NCBI GenBank assembly: GCA_028280965.1
Contig: JANQKT010000087.1
Location: 1-64,000 of the forward strand
Length of the DNA: 64,000 nt
Direction: 5' to 3'
From: Phycisphaeraceae bacterium
Lineage (GTDB): Bacteria > Planctomycetota > Phycisphaerae > Phycisphaerales > Phycisphaeraceae
The stretch's first letter is position 1, and each line of letters opens with the position of its first letter. Positions 51,655 through 58,795 of this stretch are shown here, in pieces. Position numbers and translations under genes: made by a program. Under the pieces are notes generated by a model. That model was not told the DNA's origin. It made no database searches and saw only the letters and a program-made list of their open reading frames with translations.

Positions 51655-52031
51655 TGACGGATTCCTTCGCGGACAACAAGACGGGCAACCGGGCGGGCTA
51701 CGAGGTCGTGCACCTGGATGATCTCCAGCCGACCAGGTGCCCCTGCGGCACGACCCGCCGGGCGTTTACGGGTGTCGCCGACGCGCCCGCGTCGCTGCAC
51801 CGGGTGACGATCGATTGCGAAGCGAAGACGCACTACCACAAGACGCTCACCGAGGTCTACTACATCCTCGAGGGCGAGGGCCACATGGAACTCGACGGCG
51901 AGCGGGTCCCGGTCAGGCCCGGCTCGTCGATCCTGATCCGCCCCGGCTGCCGGCACCGCGCGGCCGGGGACATGACGATCCTCAACCTCTCGATCCCGAA
52001 GTTCGATCCGGACGATGAGTGGTTTGATTGA
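51654..52031 (+). CDS. Cupin-domain protein
   Basis: This 125-residue single cupin has the metal motif pattern: HYHKTLTEVYYILEGEGHMELDG (H-x-H...E) and RPGSSILIRPGCRHRA with the late His. It could be a small enzyme or a binding protein. A CxC pair (RCPCGTTRR) lies before the barrel. The ATG at 51654 overlaps the ABC permease stop, so the pair are coupled. Confidence 0.88.
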   Translation: MTDSFADNKTGNRAGYEVVHLDDLQPTRCPCGTTRRAFTGVADAPASLHRVTIDCEAKTHYHKTLTEVYYILEGEGHMELDGERVPVRPGSSILIRPGCRHRAAGDMTILNLSIPKFDPDDEWFD

Positions 52032-52118
52032 TTGGCGGTATCGGTGTGAAACACCCGGAGCCCACGCTCATCGAACGCGGGCTCTATGATGTGTGCCCAA
52101 CACATCCCGGAGTGATCG

Positions 52119-52535
52119 ATGCGTACTACCGCCCTCACCACCGCCCTGCTGCTGACCGTCCTTTTCTTCACCGCTTGCAAGAGCGCGATCACTTGCGATC
52201 CCTGCCCCTGCGCCGGGATCAATCAGGGCAAGGGTGTCTACCGCCACGTCGTTGTTTTTAAGTTCAAGCAGACGGCGACCCCGGAACAGATCAACGAAAT
52301 CGTCGAAGACTTCGCAGGTCTTCAGAATCAGATCGACGCGATCACCGGCTTCGAGCACGGCGTCAACGTCAGCCCCGAGGGCCTGGACCAGGGCTTCACC
52401 CACGTCTTCCTTGTCAGCTTCAAGGACAAGGCGGGGTTAGAGCAATACCTGCCCCACCCGGCACACAAGACATTCGTCGAGCAACTACGACCGCTGCTGG
52501 AAGAACCCTTCGTCGTGGATTATGTGGCGCAATAA
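52119..52535 (+). CDS. Dabb (stress-responsive A/B barrel) lipoprotein
   Basis: This 138-residue protein has a lipoprotein signal (TTALLLTVLFFTACKS). A Dabb domain follows, beginning YRHVVVFKFKQTATPEQINEIVEDFAGL and ending HPAHKTFVEQLRPLLEEPFVVDY. This ferredoxin-like barrel fold occurs as dimers in bacteria, but its role is unknown. It is 64% or more similar by eye to the next gene, and the pair arose by duplication. Confidence 0.85.
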   Translation: MRTTALTTALLLTVLFFTACKSAITCDPCPCAGINQGKGVYRHVVVFKFKQTATPEQINEIVEDFAGLQNQIDAITGFEHGVNVSPEGLDQGFTHVFLVSFKDKAGLEQYLPHPAHKTFVEQLRPLLEEPFVVDYVAQ

Positions 52536-52600
52536 AACCATCTATCAGCCTTGTTGATGACCGCGGTCTCGACCAACCGAACGTAGAGCACTGACCCACG

Positions 52601-52921
52601 ATGAGCAAAACACCCGTCTACCGCCACGTCGTTGTTTTCAAATTCAAGGAGACGACGACCGAGCAGCAGGCCCAGGCCATTATCGATGGCTTCGCCAACC
52701 TGCCCAGGCACATCGACGCGATCATCGGCTACGAGCACGGCGTCAACGTCAGCACCGAGGGCCTGGACCTGGGCTACGACCACGTCTTCTTCGTGACCTT
52801 CAAAGACCGGTCCGGCTTTACCGATGAGTACCTGCCGCACCCGGTGCACAAGGCCTTCGTCGAGATGCTGCTGCCGCTGGTCGAGACGCCTTACGTGGTG
52901 GATTACTACGTGGCGGAGTGA
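52601..52921 (+). CDS. Dabb (stress-responsive A/B barrel) cytoplasmic protein
   Basis: This 106-residue protein lacks a signal peptide and is a Dabb domain almost throughout: YRHVVVFKFKETTTEQQAQAIIDGFANLPRHIDAIIGYEHGVNVS. It is the cytoplasmic sister of the lipoprotein encoded 65 nt upstream. The same DAIxGxEHGVNVSxEGLD stretch appears in both. Confidence 0.85.
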   Translation: MSKTPVYRHVVVFKFKETTTEQQAQAIIDGFANLPRHIDAIIGYEHGVNVSTEGLDLGYDHVFFVTFKDRSGFTDEYLPHPVHKAFVEMLLPLVETPYVVDYYVAE

Positions 52922-52940
52922 ATAGACGACGTCCTTAGGA

Positions 52941-53345
52941 ATGGCTGATGGACGCGCTGCTGTTTTTATTGTTTTTTGCCGCTGTCTATGTGATCGTGGA
53001 AACGACCCGCTCAGTCCATTTCTCTTTATCTATAAACCGAAAACGATCGTTATTGCCGCCTACACGCTTGTAGCGTTGTACATCGCCAGCGGCACGGCAT
53101 TGACCTGGATGCTGGCCGTACTGAGCACGTCATTCGGCAAAGACAGGGCCGGGCACATGCTCGTCGGTTTGCTTGTCACTGTTGCGTTCATAGCCCCGCC
53201 GCTTCTGATTGCACGGGCGAACACGAAGAAGATGCATAAACAGCGCAAGGGCTTCTGCTCTAGGTGCAGCTATGACCTGCGCGGCAGTGCAGACAGCAGC
53301 CACTGCCCGGAATGCAGGGCTCGGATTCCGCAACGTTTACGATAA
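52941..53345 (+). CDS. Zinc-ribbon membrane protein, N-terminus uncertain
   Basis: This 134-residue frame has two membrane helices (KTIVIAAYTLVALYIASGTALTWMLAVL and MLVGLLVTVAFIAPPLLIA) and a C-terminal zinc ribbon CSRCSYDLRG...CPECRARI. The first ~30 residues have unlikely composition. In another frame, MDALLFLLFFAAVYVIVETTRS forms a natural membrane helix from an ATG at 52948, suggesting either a frameshift near 53000 or a start further downstream. It is the third such ribbon protein in the window. Confidence 0.55.
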   Translation: MADGRAAVFIVFCRCLCDRGNDPLSPFLFIYKPKTIVIAAYTLVALYIASGTALTWMLAVLSTSFGKDRAGHMLVGLLVTVAFIAPPLLIARANTKKMHKQRKGFCSRCSYDLRGSADSSHCPECRARIPQRLR

Positions 53346-53348
53346 GCC

Positions 53349-54320
53349 TCAATCCGTCTTCACATCCATCCGCGACAGCAGCGCATCGAATTGGTCGAGC
53401 GAGTAGAAGTCGATCGAGAGGGTCCCGCCGCCCTTCTTGCGGCCAGCCTTGATCTTGACCTTGGTGCCCAGCTGCTCGCCGATCTGTTTCTCGAGGTCGG
53501 TCAACGCCGGGGCGTTGTTTGTGTTTGGCGTCTTGCCGCTTGGCGGCTTAGCGCCCGCGGCGTCCTGCAGCCGCCTCACCTCCGCCTCGACCTGCCGGAC
53601 CGACCAGCCCTCGCGGACCGCGCGCTCGGCGACGGCTTTTTGCTGGCCCGCGTCCGCCAGCCCCGCGATCGCCCGGGCCTGACCCATCGACAGCAGCTTC
53701 TCACGGATCAGGTCACGCACAAAGTCCGATAAATCAAGCAGGCGCAGGAGGTTAGACACTGAACTGCGTTCAAGGCCGACCCGCTCGGCGATCTGCTGGT
53801 GCGACAGGCCGAACTGTTCGCCCAGATGCTGGAAGGCCTCGGCCTTCTCGATCGGGTTCAGGTCTTCCCGCTGGAGGTTCTCGATCAGCGCCCATTCGGC
53901 GGCCTTCTCGTCCGACAGTTCTCGGACCAAAGCGGGGATCTGTTTGAGCCCGGCTTCTTGAGCCGCCCGCCAGCGGCGCTCGCCGGCGATGAGCTCGTAC
54001 TGTCCCGCGCTTTTGGGGTTCGGACGGACGACGATCGGCTGCATCACGCCGTCGTTCTTGATCGAATCGGCCAAGGACCGGATCAGGGCCGGATCAAACC
54101 GTTGCCGCGGCTGATGGCGGTTGGGCCGGATCGAGCCGATCGCCAGGTGCAACAGCCCTTGTTGGTCCGCCCCCGAAGCCGTCTGCTCCGCGGGGTCTGG
54201 CGTGGCTGACGGAACAACTGAGGCCGGGGCCTGGACAGGCGGCTGGACCTCGACAGGCGTGGCCATGAGCGAGCTGAGCCCGCGTCCGAGGCGGGAAGGG
54301 CGGTTCTTCTTCGTGGACAT
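53349..54320 (-). CDS. parB: Chromosome-partitioning protein ParB
   Basis: This 323-residue protein binds parS and spreads with CTP to load condensin and position the origin. It has an N-terminal basic stretch (RPSRLGRGLSSLMA), IRPNRHQPRQRFDPALIRSLADSIKNDGVMQPIVVRP, the GERRWRAA box, LIENLQREDLNPIEKAEAFQHL and a helix-turn-helix (LSHQQIAERVGLERSSVSNLLRLL). A C-terminal dimerisation part follows. GGAG lies 9 nt before the ATG at 54320. Two parS sites lie 60-210 nt upstream. The usual neighbour parA is not in the window. Confidence 0.96.
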   Translation of the reverse strand: MSTKKNRPSRLGRGLSSLMATPVEVQPPVQAPASVVPSATPDPAEQTASGADQQGLLHLAIGSIRPNRHQPRQRFDPALIRSLADSIKNDGVMQPIVVRPNPKSAGQYELIAGERRWRAAQEAGLKQIPALVRELSDEKAAEWALIENLQREDLNPIEKAEAFQHLGEQFGLSHQQIAERVGLERSSVSNLLRLLDLSDFVRDLIREKLLSMGQARAIAGLADAGQQKAVAERAVREGWSVRQVEAEVRRLQDAAGAKPPSGKTPNTNNAPALTDLEKQIGEQLGTKVKIKAGRKKGGGTLSIDFYSLDQFDALLSRMDVKTD

Positions 54321-54382
54321 GCTGGCCTCCGTGCCGGGGAAGGGTTGTTTGACACGATACCCGCCCCGCTTTGGCCGTGCAA

Positions 54383-54398
54383 GGTTCCACGTGGAACA
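54383..54398. promoter_or_regulatory. parS-like site 1
   Basis: GGTTCCACGTGGAACA is a 16-bp palindrome with one mismatch at its edge to the ParB-binding consensus. It lies 63 nt upstream of the parB start. Confidence 0.88.
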
Positions 54399-54515
54399 GG
54401 CCATGCGCCAGCGCCTTTCGCTCAGCAGCACGCGGCTAAGAGCTGCGAGGTCGAGCTCGCAGAGGGCCTGCCGCGCATCTGTTAGCCGTGGGCTGGGACC
54501 CGGCTGCACTATTGC

Positions 54516-54531
54516 TGTTCCACGTGGAACA
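54516..54531. promoter_or_regulatory. parS site 2
   Basis: TGTTCCACGTGGAACA is a perfect 16-bp palindrome of the parS type, 118 nt from the first site. The gene-free stretch 54321-54724 around them shows no reading frame of its own. Confidence 0.92.
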
Positions 54532-54724
54532 CCTGCCGATGACCCGTGTTGCTGGCGCCCTGTACCCGCTTGGCCAAGCTGGAAGGATGTTGCCTCGCAA
54601 AATTATCGGACGATTAGTCGGTAGGGTTACCTATCCACAACCCCCAAACAGACGCCCAGCCGGCCTAATCCGACCCCCGATTCGGGTCGATGAGCGCTTT
54701 ATACGTTTCTGACGGGCCAGCCGC

Positions 54725-55588
54725 GTGAATGAACATAATTCACAATCCAGCCCCTCATCGGCTTCCGCATCGATCGATCTGGACCGCGCTCTCGCCGAGG
54801 TCGAGTCACTCGGGCGGCAGCTCGACCAGCTCAAGCAGGAGCTGGTCTGGTCCAACCGCCTGACCACGCTCGGCACGATGTCGGCGGTGCTGGCCCACGA
54901 GTACAACAACTTGCTCACGCCCATCGGCAGCTACGCGCAGCTCGCGCTGGCGAACCCCGGCGACCAGGCCCTGGTCCGCAAGGCGCTGGATACCGCGGTA
55001 GAGGGCGTCCGGCAGGCCCAATCGATCGCGCAGGCGACGCTGGGTTTTGCACGGCCGAGCGACCGGGAACATCCCGCGAGCGCGTCGCTATCCGAAACAG
55101 TCAAGCAATGCCTTCAGTATGCGGGCAAAACAGTAGAGCGGGACAGCATCGAGTTGGAGATCGATGTGCCTGAAGCCCATGTGGCATTGGGGCCGACCGA
55201 GCTGCAGCAGGTGCTGGTCAACCTGATCGAGAACGCACGCAAGGCCATGGCGGGCCAGCGTACCCGCCGTCGGCTTACGGTTTCGGCTTCGCCCGAGCAG
55301 GGCGGCTGGCGGATCGATGTCGCCGACACCGGGCCGGGCTTCCCCGACGGGTTGGGCGAAGACGCATTCGAGGCCTTCACGACCCGGCCGACCAACAAGC
55401 AATCCGGGGCACCTTCCGATGGGTCTTCTGAGGGATCTTCCGGGGGACGCTCCGGGGGCGGCACTGGGCTGGGCCTGCGGATCTGCAAGGACCTGGTCGA
55501 GTCGGCGGGGGGCTGGATCCGGGTGGAGCCGTGCGCTCCGGGAAGCAACGGGGCGACGCTCCGGTTCTGGCTGCCCGCCGGCGGGTGA
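54725..55588 (+). CDS. Soluble histidine kinase (NtrB-like)
   Basis: This 287-residue kinase has no membrane segment. A coiled coil (residues 20-50) leads to the H-box LGTMSAVLAHEYNNLLTPIG. HATPase motifs ELQQVLVNLIENARKAM, DTGPGFP and GTGLGLRICKDLVESAGG are intact. An unusual Gly/Ser-rich lid (APSDGSSEGSSGGRSGGG) sits in the ATP-lid position. The GTG at 54725 is the start. It has no response regulator beside it and lies next to the parB leader. Confidence 0.9.
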   Translation: MNEHNSQSSPSSASASIDLDRALAEVESLGRQLDQLKQELVWSNRLTTLGTMSAVLAHEYNNLLTPIGSYAQLALANPGDQALVRKALDTAVEGVRQAQSIAQATLGFARPSDREHPASASLSETVKQCLQYAGKTVERDSIELEIDVPEAHVALGPTELQQVLVNLIENARKAMAGQRTRRRLTVSASPEQGGWRIDVADTGPGFPDGLGEDAFEAFTTRPTNKQSGAPSDGSSEGSSGGRSGGGTGLGLRICKDLVESAGGWIRVEPCAPGSNGATLRFWLPAGG

Positions 55589-55813
55589 ATCGGGGTCGCT
55601 TTCACGCGCAAATCAAGCCGATGTCCTGCAGCAGCCGATAGATTATCCACCATTCATGCACACTATCGGACCTTGCGTGTATAACTTCGGGACCGGACGG
55701 CAGGGCTATGGTTGAACGGCACGGTGTATTTTTTTCTTGTTTAGCAAAGAAAAATTGAATTTCTCGATCCGTGGGCCACGAATCGGCGGGGTCATGCCGA
55801 GATTAAACAAACA

Positions 55814-55843
55814 TGTGTTGCATTGTGGGGCATCGTGTCGTAT
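55814..55843 (+). promoter_or_regulatory. Candidate MraZ operator: three 10-bp direct repeats over a promoter
   Basis: Three consecutive 10-mers, TGTGTTGCAT, TGTGGGGCAT and CGTGTCGTAT, form a tandem array 31 nt before mraZ. A possible -35 (TTGCAT, 55818-55823) and -10 (TATTCT, 55841-55846) with 17-nt spacing overlap it. MraZ is known to bind short G-rich repeats spaced at 10 bp before its own gene. Confidence 0.6.
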
Positions 55844-55873
55844 TCTCTCTTGCCTTAGGGAGACACATCACGA

Positions 55874-56380
55874 TTGGTTTTTGCCGGCACCTACGAGCAC
55901 GCGATTGATGCCAAACACCGCCTCGCCATCCCGTCTGATGTCCGCCGCATTCTGCAGCGGGGGCTGGGCACGGGCGAAGGCGACGCGGTCGCGCTGTACT
56001 GCGTGCTCGGCGGGGCGGACGTCTTGTGCCTCTACACCGAGCCGGGCTACCAGCGGCTGGCGGAGGAGCTGCGGGGGTCCGACATCGACCCGGTCGAGCT
56101 CCTGGCGTACGAAGAGGTCTTCTACGCGAACTCCAAGCGGATCGAGATGGACAGCGCCGGCCGAGTCCGGCTGCCCGACCACCTGCTCCAGCAGACCGGG
56201 CTCTCGGGGGAGGTGGTCATCGTCGGGGCGGGCGACCACCTGAAGATCCGCGACCGGGCGGCCTGGCAGGCCCACCTGGAAGCGGTGCTGCGGGACCGGC
56301 CGAATATGCTGGTCAACCCCCGGCTGATGCTCGGGCGTGGCGGGGCGAGGAAGACGGCGGGCCCGGAAAACCCGTCGTGA
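55874..56380 (+). CDS. mraZ: Transcriptional regulator MraZ
   Basis: This 168-residue protein has two SpoVT/AbrB-type halves: FAGTYEHAIDAKHRLAIPSDVRR and IEMDSAGRVRLPDHLLQQTGL, each with the DxxxRxxxP loop. MraZ represses the division and wall (dcw) operon and itself in other bacteria. The TTG at 55874 follows GGGAG by about 12 nt. The downstream gene is not rsmH, and no dcw gene follows. Confidence 0.92.
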   Translation: MVFAGTYEHAIDAKHRLAIPSDVRRILQRGLGTGEGDAVALYCVLGGADVLCLYTEPGYQRLAEELRGSDIDPVELLAYEEVFYANSKRIEMDSAGRVRLPDHLLQQTGLSGEVVIVGAGDHLKIRDRAAWQAHLEAVLRDRPNMLVNPRLMLGRGGARKTAGPENPS

Positions 56381-56924
56381 CAACACGAAACGAAGGTCGG
56401 CGGGGCAGGGACCGCCCAGCCGGCCGGGTGACTCAAGGCGTCCGGGCCCGAACGGAATCGGGCAACCGGGCGCGACAGACAAGCAGCGGAGGCCGAACGG
56501 ACTCGATTCGGCCGCCGTCTGACCGGCCTGCAAGGTCTTCGGTGATGCCAGGGACGGTGTTGCCAACGGACCAGACTGACTCTAGGCATCAGTGATCGGG
56601 TGCTCACGCACCGACTCCCGTCAGTCAACGCCGATCAGACCAAGGCCCCTCCGCTGTGTCGGCCTGCCCAGCGCAACACCGTGCGACGGTTACCGGACGC
56701 TGTGTGTCGGGTGTTCGCACTCTGCCTCCCCGTCGTTGGGCTGCCTGGTTGCGGATCAAGGTTCACCTGCTTGCCCAGGAAAACACCGGATAATCGCCGT
56801 TAATCCGTCATTTCAGCGGCGTCGGACAAATAACCGGCCTATATTCTCATTGCCTGCGTCATGGATGACCGATAAGGTGCGCGTCGATAAGATGGGTTGT
56901 GCCCAAAAATTATGAACTTCCCCC
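56381..56924. other. Gene-free interval after mraZ
   Basis: No credible coding frame, despite the usual place for rsmH. GC-rich, with small local inverted repeats. I can assign nothing. Confidence 0.5.
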
Positions 56925-56954
56925 TTGAATCAGGGGTGTGAACATGGGTAAAAT
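56925..56954 (+). promoter_or_regulatory. Promoter for the candidate RNA
   Basis: TTGAAT (56925-56930) and TAAAAT (56949-56954) with 18-nt spacing. Confidence 0.5.
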
Positions 56955-56960
56955 ATTAGT

Positions 56961-57127
56961 GAGTATTGTGTGAACAGGCCGATAGCCGTTAACGTAGCAG
57001 TTAATGGCCGGGCCTGACTGCTTGCCGGGCGTGCCGAAGGATCAGCACGAAATGCCGGCCCTGAGTTTGTCTTTTCTCCTCCGCCACGCCCCGCGGGTTC
57101 CGTCTGCGAGGCGTGGTTTTTTTGTGC
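56961..57127 (+). ncRNA. Candidate structured small RNA
   Basis: About 165 nt between a sigma70-like promoter and a strong terminator with no coding frame of note. Hairpin 1: CAGGCC (56975-56980) pairs with GGCCTG (57011-57016) and an inner 9-bp stem (56985-56993 with 57000-57008). Hairpin 2: GCCGG (57024-57028) with CCGGC (57055-57059) and inner GTGC/GCAC. The 3' end is a terminator stem and T-run. I do not recognise the family. Confidence 0.5.
57084..57123 (+). terminator. Terminator of the candidate RNA
   Basis: CCACGCC (57084-57090) pairs with GGCGTGG (57110-57116) and is followed directly by seven T. Orientation is plus strand only; the opposite side has no T-run. Confidence 0.8.
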
Positions 57128-57153
57128 GCTGTCAAGCCCATAGTGTCACCTGT

Positions 57154-57747
57154 TTACTCGACACCGAAGCGCTTCTGCAGCGCGGTAACGACACCGCGAG
57201 CCTGCTCATCAACCAAGAACCCGTAACGCCCGTCTTTGTTACGTTTCATTGTACTGACCGCCACCGATTTGATCGGTGTGCCCTCCAACTCAAACTCGAT
57301 GCGGTAGACGATGTGCAGTAGCTGATCCGGCCCCTCCTCCCCCTCGGAGACCTGGCCAAGCAATGTCACTTCCGCAGATTTGAGTACCTGCCCCAACTCA
57401 GGGCTAAAGCGGACCAGTGAAGTCATCAGTTTCGAGAAGAAAACAGGAGCCGGTGTTTTCTCGAGTTCCCGGAGCGAGTTGATGCCGTCGAGAAACACCC
57501 CGAGTTCTGCGAATTCGCCGTCTGCTTCGGCTTTCTTGGCGATCACAATAAACAACTGCTTCAATTGTTCCAATTCGGCGGGATGCATGAGCTGCGACAT
57601 CGTGTCGTAGTCGCCTTCACGCATCGAATCCATATAGAGTTCGACGGTTTCACGCACTTTTTCATCGGTGATCGGTTCGGCCAAGTGGCCTTGTGAGCAA
57701 ACGCAAAGCAGGAGCGTGAGGAGGGTAATGCGTACCGGCTTCATCAT
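57154..57747 (-). CDS. Secreted protein of unknown function
   Basis: This 197-residue protein has a signal peptide (ITLLTLLLCVCSQGHLAE). A mixed alpha/beta domain follows, beginning ITDEKVRETVELYMDSMREGDYDTMSQLMHPAEL and resembling the opening of NTF2-like proteins. The second half (ELEGTPIKSVAVSTMKRNKDGRYGFLV) is beta-rich. No catalytic motif is visible. It is of lower GC than its neighbours. Expression is away from the candidate RNA, with the stops 27 nt apart. Confidence 0.7.
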   Translation of the reverse strand: MMKPVRITLLTLLLCVCSQGHLAEPITDEKVRETVELYMDSMREGDYDTMSQLMHPAELEQLKQLFIVIAKKAEADGEFAELGVFLDGINSLRELEKTPAPVFFSKLMTSLVRFSPELGQVLKSAEVTLLGQVSEGEEGPDQLLHIVYRIEFELEGTPIKSVAVSTMKRNKDGRYGFLVDEQARGVVTALQKRFGVE

Positions 57748-57798
57748 TGTCCCTTTCTTCAGGAGCGGAAGAGTACCGAGATAACTGCTGTCTATGTC

Positions 57799-58485
57799 TT
57801 ACTCGGGATAACGCCACGTCTCGCCGGGCTGCATTTCTTTGACCTCGACGCCTTGTGGTTCAAAGCCTTCGATGGTTTGGTTCAAGACATCGAACGTCTT
57901 GTAGTGGACCGGCACGGCGAACTTCGGCTTGATGAACTCGGCGGCCTTGGTCGCGAGATCGGTGCCCATCGTGAAGCGGTCGCCGCAGGGGATCATCGCG
58001 ATGTCGGGCTTTGCGACCTCGCCGATGAGCTTCATGTCCGAGAAGAGCGCGGTGTCGCCGCAGTGGTAGAGCTTGACCCCGCCGATGGAGAAGACCAGGC
58101 CCATCGGCTGGCCCATGTACTGGCCTTTGTACGAAGACGAATGGAAGGCGGGGGTCAAGGCGACGTATCCGAAGTCGGTCGGGATGCGCCCGCCGGGGTT
58201 GCCCGGGTCGATGTTGTCGTGGCCGCATTCGGTGGCGACATAGACGCACAACTCGTAGGCGCCGATGACGGTGGCGTTGTTGGCCTTGGCGATGGCGATG
58301 GCGTCGTCGTTGAAGTGGTCCTCGTGGCCGTGGGTCAGCGCGACGTAGTCGCACTGGATCTCTTCGGGCTTGTGCCGGGCCAGCGGGTTGCCGGTGAGGA
58401 AGGGGTCGACGCAGACGGCCTTGCCCGTGTCGGTGTCGCGGATGAGGAAGCCGGAGTGGCCGAGGAAGGTGAGGTCGATAGGCAT
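57799..58485 (-). CDS. Metal-dependent hydrolase, UPF0173 (metallo-beta-lactamase fold)
   Basis: This 228-residue enzyme has the two-zinc motif LTHGHEDHFNDDAI. LTFLGHSGFLI at the start, GGVKLYHCGDTALFSDM and the late His in AVPVHYKTFD complete it. UPF0173 proteins are close to the zinc-dependent hydrolases of unknown substrate. The ATG at 58485 was chosen because the family begins right at this point; the frame to 58659 has no homology. A 51-nt gap separates it from the secreted protein downstream. Confidence 0.92.
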   Translation of the reverse strand: MPIDLTFLGHSGFLIRDTDTGKAVCVDPFLTGNPLARHKPEEIQCDYVALTHGHEDHFNDDAIAIAKANNATVIGAYELCVYVATECGHDNIDPGNPGGRIPTDFGYVALTPAFHSSSYKGQYMGQPMGLVFSIGGVKLYHCGDTALFSDMKLIGEVAKPDIAMIPCGDRFTMGTDLATKAAEFIKPKFAVPVHYKTFDVLNQTIEGFEPQGVEVKEMQPGETWRYPE

Positions 58486-58557
58486 AGCGGGCTCGGTTGG
58501 GGCCAAGGGTGCCGAGGATGATAGCGTCCCACGTCGGGCGTATGAAGGGGGCAGGCG

Positions 58558-58605
58558 TATGAGGAAGGGGCGATCCCCTTCAACAGGGGGCCGCCCCTTC
58601 TCATA
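58558..58605. terminator. Long hairpin upstream of the UPF0173 gene
   Basis: Arms 58558-58572 and 58592-58605 pair (GAAGGGGCG core with one bulge), with an inner CCCCT/AGGGG stem. It lies in a 310-nt gene-free stretch (58486-58795), about 190 nt after the stop of the large membrane protein. No other element is seen there. Confidence 0.6.
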
Positions 58606-58795
58606 AACGAAAAATGATGCAGGGGCGGGCCAATCGGACCGCCGCCTGCATCTTTCCAAGAAGCGAGTGGGTGTTGAAGCGGGGTGCTGGTTTCGCGGTC
58701 ACCCGCTGATGTTCGTATCGGGCGCGGGGGCGCACGACTGAAGCGCCGGGGCGCAGATCAGTCACGAAAATTGAGACGGGGTGGGGCGGTGACGC

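Noticed and set aside
54633..55653. Possible oriC: near-consensus DnaA boxes (CTATCCACA near 54634 and TTATCCACC near 55644) around parS
   Set aside because: Only two isolated, imperfect boxes and no AT-rich unwinding element or dnaA/dnaN nearby; not enough for an origin call.
56381..57000. rsmH or RNase P RNA after mraZ
   Set aside because: No RsmH motif in any frame and no RNase P conserved blocks (GAGGAAAGTC, ACAGAAA).
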